From an uncultured Oscillospiraceae bacterium (lineage in GTDB: Bacteria > Bacillota > Clostridia > Oscillospirales > Ruminococcaceae): DNA of 64,000 nt. The position numbers and the translations under genes were made by a program. Each line of letters begins with the position of its first letter. Within the stretch, counting starts at the first letter, position 1. The notes beneath the pieces were generated by a model, which was given only the letters and a program-made list of their open reading frames with translations, did no database searches and had not been told where the DNA came from. The stretch covers positions 1 through 64,000 of the forward strand of contig CAJFOX010000030.1 in the NCBI GenBank assembly GCA_904397845.1, read 5' to 3'. Shown here piece by piece: positions 16,860 to 26,326 of the stretch.

Positions 16860-19800
16860 TTAATGCCAAATAGAACCGCTGTCGGTTACGGTAATGGTCC
16901 ATTCACAGCTGGAACCATCTTCCGCAGTCAGGGTAATCGTTGCAACGCCAGGTTTCATCCCCACGACCACACCGTCATCTGTGACAGTTGCAACCTGTGT
17001 GTCGCTGCTTTGAAAGGAAACCTTCGGGTTTTCGCCGGCAGGGCGCACCTCATAAGCCAGCTTCTTGCTGTTCCCACGGGCGATGGAAATCTCATCCTCC
17101 ACGGGGACGATTCCATCCAGTTCAGAAGAAGAACTGCTCGAAGATGAGCTGCTGCCGGAAGAGGAGCTGGATGCAGCAGAAACCGTCACCTTGCAGGTCG
17201 CAGATGCGCCATTACTGGCCGTTACTGTAATCGTCACCGTTCCGTTTCCTTTAGCGGTCACCATACCGTTGGAATCTACTGTCGCAATATCCCCATTATC
17301 TGTTTTCCAGCTGTAGGTAATCACGCCGCTACCACCGGTTGCCGAAGCAGTCAATTGATACTTATCCCCTTTTTGCAAAGCAATCTCACTTCGGTTCAAG
17401 GAAACGGTTGCTGCCGAACCTTTCACCGTAATCTTACAAGTAGCAGTCTTTCCACCGCTGGCCGTTTTCGCCGTAATGGTGGCAGTTCCTTCTTTTCTGC
17501 CGGTAACCGTGCCGTTGGCATCCACCGTTGCAATCGATTCATCGGAGCTGCTCCAGACGATCTCTTTATTTGTGGCGTTTTCCGGTTGGATGGAAGCGAT
17601 CAGAGTCAACGTCTCGCCGGTTTTTATGGTAGCCGCAGTTTGATCCAGCGAAATACCGGTCACTGCCACTGCGGAACCGCCGCCTTCCATATCACCTACT
17701 GACTGGGTGCCAGTTGCCACGTTGCCCATCCCCATAGAGGAGAGGAAGGATTGAATCGCAGAAGCCACAGAGGATGCAATCGATTTCTGATAGCTGGCCG
17801 TGATCAGCTTATAATACTCCGATTGATTGGAAACAAATCCGGTTTCCAACAGAATGGCCGGGAATTCACTGTCACGCGTCATATAAAAGCGCCCGAATTT
17901 CGCGCCGCGGTTTCCTGTCTCCAACGCGCTGGCCGCCGCAGAGCTCGCTTTCGCAGCCAGATCGCTGGAAAATGCGTTAAAATAGTAAGCTTCTGAACCG
18001 CTGGCCGAAGAGCTGGTTGCCGAATTTGCGTGTACGCTGACCAAAAGGTGCGGATCCGCGCTTTTTCCGTTATTCAGACGGGTCAGCAGCTCCACTCTGC
18101 CATTGGTCGTGTCGTTCATATAAACATAGGCGCCCATGGATTCCAGTTCTGCTTTGAGATATTTGGAAATGGCCAGGTTCACCTCATACTCATTGTAATC
18201 CTCACGGAAACCAAGCGCACCTGGATCCGTATTGCAATGCCCGGGATCAATCACAATTCTGGCGCTGCTCATGGAAGCGGGCGGATTGTTACACTGGAAC
18301 ACCAAATACCCCGTATCCGATTCATAGTAAGCTTTATACCCCAAAAAACCGCTCTTGAGTTTCAAGCTCAACGTGCTGCCGCTCCAGGTTGCAGAGCTGA
18401 ACAGCGGATTCTTGGAAAGACTCAAGTCATCCGGCACACTGTCCGTATAATGGAAATCAATTGTAATCGCATTGGAAGAATAATGGAAGGTATACGCCGC
18501 CTTCTGGGACATTTTCAGCTTGACATAGGTATGCCCGCTGTCGCTGACCACCTGCAACCCGGAAATTACATTGCTCTCCATGGATCCGCCCACAGTGGCG
18601 ATATCTTTGGAATACACCCGCCGCCCGGAAGCCAGGTTGTAATATGAATAGGTAGTGCTGCCTTCTTTGTAGATCAGTTCGTCGCCGACAACAAAGTCCA
18701 GACTCCCCTTACAAAGCGGGAAATAGGAGGGCTGGGACAAATCGTCCAGCGTATTGTCCGGGAAGGTCTCCGCTTGGGAAGCCGTCACCTGAACCAGTAC
18801 GCCATCGCTGATCTGCACTTTTTTGTTGATGGTTACATAAGCGCCCTGCAGCGAATCGGTTACGCCGCTCCAGGTCGCAGAGATATTAATGTTGCCCAGC
18901 TTCTGCGCCGAAGAGGTGCCGGCCGGGACGGTAAACTTGCCGCTGAACTTCACGAAGTTTGTATCCTTATCCGTAGAATCATCCTCCGCCGTATCGCGAA
19001 CCAACTGGATAGACTGTCCACCTAATGTAGCAGTCACCTTTGCATCTTTGTATGCCATTGCGGACACAGTAACTTCTGTTCCGCCGTTCACCGTCAGGTT
19101 TCCCTGGGGCGAGATGCTCTCCAATACTTTGACCACACGGGTAATCGTATAAGTCACCGTTTGGTCTTTATGCTTGAAGGTAAAAGTATTCTGCCCTGGC
19201 TGCAGCTCCAACTCCATGCTGAAGTATCCATTTTCGTCCCGCTCCAGCTTTTCGCCGTTAAACAGCGCATCAAAGTACGGGTCGGAAGAGCCGCTAAACA
19301 CCACAGTAGGCTCATAAGTCGTAAATGTGGTCTCCTGGGGCTTTGCCACTTCCAACTTAGTGGCAAAATATTCGACGTCCAGTTCCTCGTTAAAAAGCTT
19401 TTGCAGCGCAGTCGTACTCCCTTGCGGATCCGCTTTCAGCCGGCTTAACGAATCGAACATGCTGCCCTTGTATCCAGCGATCTCTCTGGCCTCCATCACC
19501 TGCTCGGTCAACTCGGTAGGGCTTGTCCAGCCCGTCTCGGTAGAAACCGACTTACTGGAAGCCTGTACCGCATACAGGGGAATGTTTTTCTGCTGCGCCA
19601 GCGCCGCCCACCATTTGACAACAGTAGTAAACGGAGTAGCGGAATTGCTTCTGGATCCAAACGCTTTTACAGCGATAAAATCGTAATAGCCCTGCTCCAC
19701 AAATCCCTTTGTATCGGCATAACCGTCAGTCAGCGCCTGAAAGCCGGCTGATGTATCAGATCCAGCTTCATTGGTGTCTTTGTTCGCCCATACGGCGTCG

Positions 19801-20618
19801 GCCAGAAGGCCCACCTGGATGCTGCGGCGCCCCTGATGGAACGAATCTACTACCGCCTTCATCGCGGATTCGGTGGCGCTGTACATATAATTTTCAAATC
19901 CCATACCGCCGCCCGTACTCAGATACGAAGCATAAGCCGTACCATCACCGGAAGAGGTCAGGTAATAATTATCCAGCAAAACGCCGTCCAGCTCATATTT
20001 TTGAGCAAATGCTTTCGCGTTTTCCGTCACAGAACTTAAAACCGCCGCGTCCACCTTGTCAGCAGCCTCATTTTTGCCATCCTGCTGAACTTTCAGCACG
20101 TCAAAGGTCGAATAAACAAACAGACCGTTCTCCCGGCATTTGGCGATCATGTATTCCATTACGTCAAAATCTGTGGGAACACTGACTGCCGTACCGCTTT
20201 TGTACAAAACGTAATCTCCATATACCGAATCGATGATAACGGTATTCATCATTAAATTTTTGGCGTCGGCAACCGCACTGTCAATCGCAGCTTTCACCGT
20301 CGCCGCATCGTAACTGCCGTTCGTCAAAAAATCGGTGCCGGGAACCAGCCATACTCCACGCATTTCATCCGGATTATGGAATACCACCGGCGTATTGTCC
20401 GGCGCTTCGCTTTCCGGCTGCTGAGCTGGCGTTTCTCCCGGATCTTCGGCCAAATCCTCTGCCGGATCCTCCACAGCGCTGTGGCCCGTATCACCGGCTG
20501 GATCCTTTTCTGGCGCGTTTGCCACCACTGCCACCACCGTGACGGTAAGGGTAATCACTGCCAGCAGAATCCCAATGACAATCCCCAGTATTTTTTTGTT
20601 GTTCAGCAAATAAGCCAT
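16860..20618 (-). CDS. Fusion of GHL10-like domain, N-acetylmuramoyl-L-alanine amidase and Ig-like repeats
   Basis: A 1252-residue surface protein. An N-terminal anchor helix (about 10-34) is followed by an acidic linker (36-75). A GHL10-like glycosyl-hydrolase domain spans about 85-400 (RGVWLVPG; DGVLLDNYY near 211). Beta-rich and AMIN-like stretches fill about 430-780. An Amidase_3 domain spans about 787-960 with the zinc residues in DPGH (H794), E810, SVHAN (H863) and the catalytic LLETGF Glu (E925). Two Big_2 Ig-like repeats (about 985-1067 and 1070-1147), a Ser-rich linker and a third repeat (about 1168-1244) end it. The amidase would remove stem peptides from peptidoglycan. The GHL10 family includes DigH, which cuts such denuded glycans. 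GGGGAGG precedes the ATG. It is 49 bases after another GHL10 gene. Confidence 0.88.
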   Translation of the reverse strand: MAYLLNNKKILGIVIGILLAVITLTVTVVAVVANAPEKDPAGDTGHSAVEDPAEDLAEDPGETPAQQPESEAPDNTPVVFHNPDEMRGVWLVPGTDFLTNGSYDAATVKAAIDSAVADAKNLMMNTVIIDSVYGDYVLYKSGTAVSVPTDFDVMEYMIAKCRENGLFVYSTFDVLKVQQDGKNEAADKVDAAVLSSVTENAKAFAQKYELDGVLLDNYYLTSSGDGTAYASYLSTGGGMGFENYMYSATESAMKAVVDSFHQGRRSIQVGLLADAVWANKDTNEAGSDTSAGFQALTDGYADTKGFVEQGYYDFIAVKAFGSRSNSATPFTTVVKWWAALAQQKNIPLYAVQASSKSVSTETGWTSPTELTEQVMEAREIAGYKGSMFDSLSRLKADPQGSTTALQKLFNEELDVEYFATKLEVAKPQETTFTTYEPTVVFSGSSDPYFDALFNGEKLERDENGYFSMELELQPGQNTFTFKHKDQTVTYTITRVVKVLESISPQGNLTVNGGTEVTVSAMAYKDAKVTATLGGQSIQLVRDTAEDDSTDKDTNFVKFSGKFTVPAGTSSAQKLGNINISATWSGVTDSLQGAYVTINKKVQISDGVLVQVTASQAETFPDNTLDDLSQPSYFPLCKGSLDFVVGDELIYKEGSTTYSYYNLASGRRVYSKDIATVGGSMESNVISGLQVVSDSGHTYVKLKMSQKAAYTFHYSSNAITIDFHYTDSVPDDLSLSKNPLFSSATWSGSTLSLKLKSGFLGYKAYYESDTGYLVFQCNNPPASMSSARIVIDPGHCNTDPGALGFREDYNEYEVNLAISKYLKAELESMGAYVYMNDTTNGRVELLTRLNNGKSADPHLLVSVHANSATSSSASGSEAYYFNAFSSDLAAKASSAAASALETGNRGAKFGRFYMTRDSEFPAILLETGFVSNQSEYYKLITASYQKSIASSVASAIQSFLSSMGMGNVATGTQSVGDMEGGGSAVAVTGISLDQTAATIKTGETLTLIASIQPENATNKEIVWSSSDESIATVDANGTVTGRKEGTATITAKTASGGKTATCKITVKGSAATVSLNRSEIALQKGDKYQLTASATGGSGVITYSWKTDNGDIATVDSNGMVTAKGNGTVTITVTASNGASATCKVTVSAASSSSSGSSSSSSSSSSELDGIVPVEDEISIARGNSKKLAYEVRPAGENPKVSFQSSDTQVATVTDDGVVVGMKPGVATITLTAEDGSSCEWTITVTDSGSIWH

Positions 20619-20667
20619 ATATGTACCTCCCCCGCGGCTGGCCGCCGCTTCTCTCCTTTCCCTTGTT

Positions 20668-22191
20668 TTACAGAACGTCCGCCAGGTCTTTTTTCTCTTT
20701 TTCCACCTGGCTTTTTACCGACGAATCCGGCGCAAACAGGGACGCGTACCGGAACAGAGCAAATCCGCCATATTTTCCATATTCTCTGGCAGATTGCACT
20801 TGGCGGGCCAAAATGGACGAATCGTTGATCCATTCATTTTTGCCGCTTCCGGCCCAGGTATCCGTCAGTCCGATTTTATAGGGCGCCAAGCCAATATAAA
20901 GCGATATGCCGGAAACCTTAATTTTATTATTCCACAACGCCACCGTCTCCGTATAGGGAGAAGTGGAATTGTTAAATCCAAAATAGATCTGCGGACAGAT
21001 GTAATCCACATATCCTTTATTGGAAAGCCATTTGTCCACATCAATGTACTGGCTGTTGTAATTGTTGAAATCATTGCCCTGAGGGCTTATTCCAAAGCGA
21101 ATCGAAGCATCCGCCGCTTTGATGGCAGAATAGACGTCCCGGATCAGGATATTGACGTTTTCCCTCCGCCAGTCGCCCAACGATAAGGACCCGCCGCCGT
21201 TTTTGTATTCCTGATATGCAACACTGTCAAAGCTGTCGTCCGGTGACGGATAAAAATAGTCGTCAAAATGAATGCCGTCCAAACTGTAATTCTCTGCCAG
21301 CTCCCGCACGCCATCCACAATCAGTTCCCTGACCGCAGGCCGCGCCGGATTATAATAGATGCCGCCGCCATAGCGAATGACATAATCCTCTTCTTCCGCT
21401 TCCCATTGGGAAGCGATATTGGAGGAGGAAAGCGCGTTGCTGTTTCCCGCCGGGCGGATCCGGTAAGGATTTACCCATGCTTCGATCTCCAATCCCAGGC
21501 CATGCGCTTCCTCAATCATCACCTGAAGCGGGTCATAGCCGGGACTTTTCCCTTCGGTGCCGGTGCACAGGTAGGACCAGGGAAAATAATCAGAATCGTA
21601 AAGCGCGTCGCCAAAAGGGCGCACCTGTACAATCACCACATTGCAACCCAGGTTAGACACATTTTGAAAAGCCGTTTTGATATTTTGGCGAAAGGCCGAC
21701 TGCCCCTGCCCTTTCAGCATTCCGGAAAGGTCCAGATAAGAAAACCACACGGCCCGGTATTCGCTACTGGCACTGTTTCCCGAACCGGAACCTGTGCTGC
21801 CAGCCTGTGAAGAACTGCTTGGAGAGCTGGAACTTTGCAGGCTGCCGGTGCTGGACTCAGCTTGGGTGACACTGCCCTGCTCCGCCATCGCCTGGCTCGC
21901 TAAAGACTGTTCCGCCGCCTGGGATGAAGCAGACGCCCCCGCAGAAATCTGAGATGAGGCATCTGTCCGGGAGGAGGAATCCATTGGAGAGGAAAGCACA
22001 ATCGGATCAGACGAAAAGGGCGTTTCCCCACTGCCCTGAGAGCTTTCCGGCCTTGTCTGCTGAGAAAGCACCGTACCCTCCCCCAGCAGCATCTGAGGAT
22101 CCGGAGCCGAATCGTCGGACTGCCCTGAACATCCGGGAAAAGACGTCAGCAGCAAGACAAAAATCAGCAACATACTGATGATTCGTTTCAT
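20668..22191 (-). CDS. GHL10-family glycoside-hydrolase-like lipoprotein
   Basis: A 507-residue lipoprotein. The signal peptide ends in the lipobox FPGC with Cys at residue 21, followed by a Ser/Gln-rich spacer to about 140. One GHL10 (YngK/DUF187) barrel follows, beginning YRAVWFSYLDLSGML, with the acidic motif DGIHFDDYFYP near 325 and ISPQGNDFNN near 385. E. coli DigH of this family hydrolyses peptide-free glycan strands. The start at MKRIIS has GGGAGGG ten bases upstream; a 24-codon upstream extension was rejected. It probably forms a two-gene operon with the GHL10-amidase fusion. Confidence 0.9.
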   Translation of the reverse strand: MKRIISMLLIFVLLLTSFPGCSGQSDDSAPDPQMLLGEGTVLSQQTRPESSQGSGETPFSSDPIVLSSPMDSSSRTDASSQISAGASASSQAAEQSLASQAMAEQGSVTQAESSTGSLQSSSSPSSSSQAGSTGSGSGNSASSEYRAVWFSYLDLSGMLKGQGQSAFRQNIKTAFQNVSNLGCNVVIVQVRPFGDALYDSDYFPWSYLCTGTEGKSPGYDPLQVMIEEAHGLGLEIEAWVNPYRIRPAGNSNALSSSNIASQWEAEEEDYVIRYGGGIYYNPARPAVRELIVDGVRELAENYSLDGIHFDDYFYPSPDDSFDSVAYQEYKNGGGSLSLGDWRRENVNILIRDVYSAIKAADASIRFGISPQGNDFNNYNSQYIDVDKWLSNKGYVDYICPQIYFGFNNSTSPYTETVALWNNKIKVSGISLYIGLAPYKIGLTDTWAGSGKNEWINDSSILARQVQSAREYGKYGGFALFRYASLFAPDSSVKSQVEKEKKDLADVL

Positions 22192-22386
22192 TCTTTCCCT
22201 CCCAATTGCGGATATGACTGGATATCCACTTTCTATTTTATACTGTATGCAGAATAATAGCAAGAGATTACGCGCACTTTTTTTACAAATTATTGCATAT
22301 TATGACAAATTTGTATAGTGGCAATCCATGGAAACCGCAAAGATCCACCCAGTTCTAAAAACCCTGCCCTTTCCAGAACGGTTACA
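22192..22386 (-). promoter_or_regulatory. Upstream region of the GHL10 pair with a possible sporulation -10
   Basis: AT-rich region. On the minus strand CATACAGTA occurs near 22240, fitting the sigma-K -10 pattern CATAnnnTA, but no -35 at the right distance is convincing. TTGCTA with TATAAA at a 15-base spacing is a weak sigma-A alternative. No gene is seen. Confidence 0.3.
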
Positions 22387-22427
22387 GAAAAAAGGGCAAC
22401 CTCCTCAGTCGCTGTGAGGAGGTTGCC
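22387..22427 (-). terminator. Terminator of the nucleoside-salvage/M20 unit
   Basis: A 13-bp stem (22395-22407 with 22415-22427) is followed on the minus strand by C and a run of six or more T. It lies about 90 bases past the M20 stop. Confidence 0.88.
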
Positions 22428-22516
22428 TTTTGCCAAAAGCTGCTCTCAGCCTTTAACCGCATGGATACGGCCTTAATAAAGCCTGATCAGGAATTTCCAT
22501 TACCTGAGAAACCCAG

Positions 22517-23656
22517 CTATTTAAAATACTCTGTTATGACAGTGCCGACCACCAACGGCCCAACCTCTAAACTGTCCAGCTCTACAAATTCCTGCCGCGT
22601 ATGCCCTTTGTGTCCCACATATCCACCAAAGCATACTGCCGGAACCCCCAAAGATAAAGGAATGTTACAGTCGGTAGAGGCAGAACCGGTGGAGATTTCC
22701 CGAACTCCGGTATAGTAGGTCATTACTTTACTGCAACGCGTAACCAAATCCTCCTGTTTCGCGGGATCCACATTTCCGGTGCAAGGGCGCAGGCCCAGCA
22801 ACTCCACATTGACAGTGACGCCCATAGCGCGGTAGCTTTCCACTACTTTTTGGAAAAATTGGTCCATGATTTCCAGGCTTTCTTTGCAATCGGAACGAAA
22901 TTCATACAGCATAGAAGCCTGCTGCGCAATGGCGTTCACCGATGTGCCGCCTTCGATGGTTCCCACATTATAGGTTGTGCGCCCTCCTTGCGGCACTTTC
23001 ATGTTATACAGCGTGTCGATCATGGACGCCAGCAGGTGGATGGCGTTTCGGTTACCGAAATGGCCGTAGGAGTGGCCGCCTTCCGTGAGTATTTCCACCC
23101 GATAGCGCATAGATCCCACCGCGCCGGTAACCATCGAGGTAAAAGTACCGTCCAGCGCCAGCACCTCTTTGATCCGTCCCGCGTAATCTTCCATAATCTG
23201 CCGGCAGCCTTTCAGGTTTCCAAGGCCTTCCTCGCCAGCGTCGACCACAAACATCACAGCGCCTTTTGGGATTAACCGGTTTTCCAGGATAAATTTCACG
23301 ATCATCAGCATAATCGCCACATTGGCGGTATCATCACCGATACCGGGAGAAAAAATCTTTCCGTCTTCAATCCGCAAAGGCATTGGCTCCATATCCGGGA
23401 ATACCGTATCCGAATGGGCCATCACCGCCACGATTTCGTCGGAACCCTCGCAGTTTATCGGATAGACGACATTAAGCGCCTTATCGATGGTCACATTTTT
23501 GGCGCCCTGCTTTTCCAGCCACTCTTTGCAGAAAGCAGCCCGTTTTTCCTCATGGTTGGAAGGGGCCGGAATCTGGCAAATGGTAATCATCAGATCCACC
23601 AGTTCCTGGCGATGTTCTTTTAAAAAACGCCTTAGCTTTTCCTCATAGCGGTACAT
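22517..23656 (-). CDS. M20 family metallopeptidase
   Basis: A 379-residue cytosolic M20 (ArgE/DapE/PepT-like) hydrolase with a two-zinc active site. Visible ligands are AHSDTVF near residue 80, GIGDDTAN near 107, the catalytic DAGEEG near 142 and GHKGHTRQEF near the C-terminus. The lid-domain dimerisation segment GGHSYGHFGNRNAIH is intact. Members cleave dipeptides, tripeptides or N-acyl amino acids, and the substrate is not evident. It starts 18 bases after the PHP phosphatase gene, so both share a transcript. Confidence 0.88.
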   Translation of the reverse strand: MYRYEEKLRRFLKEHRQELVDLMITICQIPAPSNHEEKRAAFCKEWLEKQGAKNVTIDKALNVVYPINCEGSDEIVAVMAHSDTVFPDMEPMPLRIEDGKIFSPGIGDDTANVAIMLMIVKFILENRLIPKGAVMFVVDAGEEGLGNLKGCRQIMEDYAGRIKEVLALDGTFTSMVTGAVGSMRYRVEILTEGGHSYGHFGNRNAIHLLASMIDTLYNMKVPQGGRTTYNVGTIEGGTSVNAIAQQASMLYEFRSDCKESLEIMDQFFQKVVESYRAMGVTVNVELLGLRPCTGNVDPAKQEDLVTRCSKVMTYYTGVREISTGSASTDCNIPLSLGVPAVCFGGYVGHKGHTRQEFVELDSLEVGPLVVGTVITEYFK

Positions 23657-23674
23657 AAATCGTTCTCCTTTCGG

Positions 23675-24487
23675 CTAATCCTCAATCGAGACCAAAATTG
23701 GTTTTCGCTGCTCATACAGCGCGATATGGCGGAATCCGGCTTCCAGCGCCATCTGCCGCGCCGTGTCAAAATCCGCTCCCACATCCTTGGATAAATGCGC
23801 ATCGGACCCCACCGTCAGATAGCGTCCGCCGGCTTCTTTGAACATCTTTAAAATTTTCACCGATGGCAGCGCCTCCTTGGGGGACTGGCGGATCCCGGAG
23901 GTATTGATCTCCAGCGCCTTGCCCCGCTCGGCCAATCGGCGCAGAATCGGCATCAGCTGATCCTGATATTCCGCCAGATCCACTCGGATCCCGTGGTTAG
24001 CGGCGTAGCGCTTTACCAAATCTACGTGACCCAGCGAATCAAAATCGCAGGTATCCACCAGTTCCCACAGGTATTCCAGATTCTGCTGGATGATATGCTC
24101 TGTCTCCGCCTCGCTGGCAAAGGCCATTTTTCCCATATCTACATTATCCATTTTATGTACCGATCCAATGATAAAATCGAAGGGGAACAGGTCAATAATC
24201 GTTTTTTCCCACTCCCGGTCCAACTGCCCCTGCCCCATTTCTACGCCCGCTTTCAAGGTCAGTTTTCCAGCGAACTTTTCCCGGCAGACAGCCAGATTAT
24301 CAAAATACTGCCGCATGCAGGAAAGCGGATAACGCTTAAAATGATTGCTGAACATTTCCATATGATCGGTAAAAGCAAGTTCGGTTAATCCCTTTTGGAT
24401 TGCTGCAACGCAGCTTTCCTCCATCGGCGTTTTGCAATCCGGTGAAACATCGCTGTGCAAATGGTAATCAGCCGTGATTTTTTTCAT
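23675..24487 (-). CDS. PHP-domain phosphatase, HisJ-like
   Basis: A 270-residue PHP-superfamily enzyme. The metal motifs DYHLHSD at the start, TDHMEMF near 40 and a C-terminal GSDAHL fit histidinol-phosphatase (HisJ/HisK). No other his gene is in the window, so histidine synthesis cannot be confirmed, and a general phosphoesterase is possible. The start at MKKITADYH was chosen because AAAGGATG lies nine bases upstream; in-frame starts 3 and 25 codons earlier are weaker. Cotranscribed with the M20 peptidase. Confidence 0.82.
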   Translation of the reverse strand: MKKITADYHLHSDVSPDCKTPMEESCVAAIQKGLTELAFTDHMEMFSNHFKRYPLSCMRQYFDNLAVCREKFAGKLTLKAGVEMGQGQLDREWEKTIIDLFPFDFIIGSVHKMDNVDMGKMAFASEAETEHIIQQNLEYLWELVDTCDFDSLGHVDLVKRYAANHGIRVDLAEYQDQLMPILRRLAERGKALEINTSGIRQSPKEALPSVKILKMFKEAGGRYLTVGSDAHLSKDVGADFDTARQMALEAGFRHIALYEQRKPILVSIED

Positions 24488-24513
24488 ATCGGTCATCCTT
24501 TCGGCATCTCTTG

Positions 24514-24530
24514 CTGCGGCGCCGCCGCAG
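24514..24530. repeat. Perfect GC hairpin between pdp and the PHP gene
   Basis: CTGCGGC-GCC-GCCGCAG is a 7-bp perfect stem with a 3-base loop and no T-run on either side. It may be an mRNA-processing or stabilising hairpin in the shared transcript. Confidence 0.5.
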
Positions 24531-24591
24531 TTTCTCCATTTATTGTAAACCCAGCCGCTCAAAAAGTCCAGATTGACAGTAGAAAAAGCGA

Positions 24592-25899
24592 TTATTTTTC
24601 CAGGATCACATCATAAATCAGGGGAATGTCATCTGGCTTCTCCGCTGCGAACGCATAGCTTTCCAACAAAATCCGGCGTGCCTGTTCCAGGCGATCCGGA
24701 TGGTTGGTGTAAAGCCGGGCCAACACTTCCCCTTTCCGGACGGCTTCGCCGGTTTTCCGGCACAGAACAATCCCCGCAGCAGGATCGATGGCGCTATCCT
24801 TCGTCTCACGGCCTGCCCCCAGCAGCATGGAAGCCCGGCCGCAAGCCTCTGCATCCATCTGCCGGATCCAGCCGTCCTGCGGGGCGGCCAGTTCATACAC
24901 AGCCGCCTTTTCATACAGTGACTGCGGCCGCTCCAGGATCGTATGATCCCCTTTCTGCGCAATGCACATCTGCCGGAACTTTTCCAGAGCAGCCCCGCTG
25001 TCCAGCGCCTTTTTTGCCATCGTGCGGCAATCCTCCGGGCTTCCTTTCCGTGCCAGCGACAGCATCTGTGAAGCCAAAGCCAAACAGACTTCCCGCAAAT
25101 CATCAGGGCCCTCTCCCTTTAAAACAGCGATGGCCTCTGCTACCTCCAGCCCATTGCCGATACAATGCCCCAGCGGAACGTCCATATTGGTGATCACCGC
25201 AGCCATGCGCCGCCCGCAGGCCCGGCCAATCGCAACCATCTCTCGGGCCAGGTGGGAAGCATCCTGCGCTGTTTTCATGAATGCGCCGCTGCCACATTTT
25301 ACATCCAGCACGATGGCATCTGCGCCGGCAGCAATTTTCTTGCTCATAACCGATGCGGCAATGAGCGGGATGGAATCTACTGTAGCGGTGACATCCCGTA
25401 ACGCGTAGAGCTTTTTGTCTGCCGGAGCCAGATTGCCCGACTGACCGACCACACAGACTCCGATTTTTTTTACCGTCTCCAAAAAAGCCTCCTGGTCCAT
25501 CTCCGTGCAAAAGCCCGGGATCGCCTCTAGCTTATCCACCGTCCCGCCGGTATATCCCAATCCCCGGCCGCTCATTTTTGCTACCGGCACGCCACAGGCC
25601 GCCACCAGCGGCGCCAATATCAAGGTCGTTTTATCGCCGATGCCGCCGGTGCTGTGTTTATCCACCTTGATGCCAGGAATGGAAGAAAGATCCACCCGGT
25701 CGCCGGAACAGGCCATAGCGTCGGTCATCCAGGCGATTTCCTGATCTGTCATTCCCATAAAGCAAATTGCCATCAGCAAAGCCGCCGCCTGATAATCCGG
25801 GATTTCGCCGCTGGTAAAGCCTTTGATAAAATATCGGATCTCCTTTTCACTTAATGCGCCGCCTCGTTTTTTTCGCTCGATCAAGTCAATCATCCGCAT
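24592..25899 (-). CDS. pdp: Pyrimidine-nucleoside phosphorylase
   Basis: The enzyme splits uridine, thymidine or deoxyuridine with phosphate to give the base and (deoxy)ribose-1-phosphate. The 435-residue protein carries the phosphate-binding KHSTGGIGDKTT near residue 80 and the family signature SGRGLGYTGGTVDKLE. The C-terminal Lys-rich/barrel-sandwich domain is present, so it is complete. It overlaps the end of cdd by ten bases and follows deoB. deoB-cdd-pdp is a coherent nucleoside salvage set: deaminate cytidine, release the sugar phosphate, move the phosphate from C1 to C5. Confidence 0.95.
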   Translation of the reverse strand: MRMIDLIERKKRGGALSEKEIRYFIKGFTSGEIPDYQAAALLMAICFMGMTDQEIAWMTDAMACSGDRVDLSSIPGIKVDKHSTGGIGDKTTLILAPLVAACGVPVAKMSGRGLGYTGGTVDKLEAIPGFCTEMDQEAFLETVKKIGVCVVGQSGNLAPADKKLYALRDVTATVDSIPLIAASVMSKKIAAGADAIVLDVKCGSGAFMKTAQDASHLAREMVAIGRACGRRMAAVITNMDVPLGHCIGNGLEVAEAIAVLKGEGPDDLREVCLALASQMLSLARKGSPEDCRTMAKKALDSGAALEKFRQMCIAQKGDHTILERPQSLYEKAAVYELAAPQDGWIRQMDAEACGRASMLLGAGRETKDSAIDPAAGIVLCRKTGEAVRKGEVLARLYTNHPDRLEQARRILLESYAFAAEKPDDIPLIYDVILEK

Positions 25900-26315
25900 A
25901 CCGGCTTCTCCTTTCCCAGCTTATCGGGACCAAATCCCATGGGAAACAGCTGACCCAATGTGGTCGTTTGATAATCTTCTTTCGATTTTGCCAAAATCAC
26001 CGGCATATCCTCTTTGCAAAACTCAAACAGCATCTGCCGGCAGACCCCGCAGGGCGAAGTATAATCCGCATCTGCGCCGGCGGAGGAAACCACCGCCAGC
26101 GCAGAAAACGCCCGCTCTCCCTCGCTGACCGCCTTGACCAAAGCAGTGCGTTCCGCGCAGATGGTGGGGGTATATGCGCAAGATTCCACATTGCAGCCGG
26201 TGTAAACAACACCATTTTCCCCTAAAAGCGCCGCTCCGACCCGAAATCCGGAATAAGGGGCGTATGCTCTCTCCATCCCTTCCAGCGCCTTTTCAATCAA
26301 TCCGCTCCAATCCAT
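25890..26315 (-). CDS. cdd: Cytidine deaminase
   Basis: Converts cytidine and deoxycytidine to uridine and deoxyuridine. The 141-residue protein has the zinc motifs CAERTA (near 53) and PCGVCRQ (near 88) of the small tetrameric type. It starts 11 bases after the deoB stop and overlaps pdp by ten bases. The C-terminal extension (about ten residues, KLGKEKPVCG) runs through the start of pdp. Confidence 0.95.
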   Translation of the reverse strand: MDWSGLIEKALEGMERAYAPYSGFRVGAALLGENGVVYTGCNVESCAYTPTICAERTALVKAVSEGERAFSALAVVSSAGADADYTSPCGVCRQMLFEFCKEDMPVILAKSKEDYQTTTLGQLFPMGFGPDKLGKEKPVCG

Positions 26316-26326
26316 AAGCTATCCTC

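Noticed and set aside
17090..17190. Short tandem repeat or CRISPR-like pattern
   Set aside because: It is the Ser-rich linker of the amidase fusion; no CRISPR array or cas gene was seen in the window.
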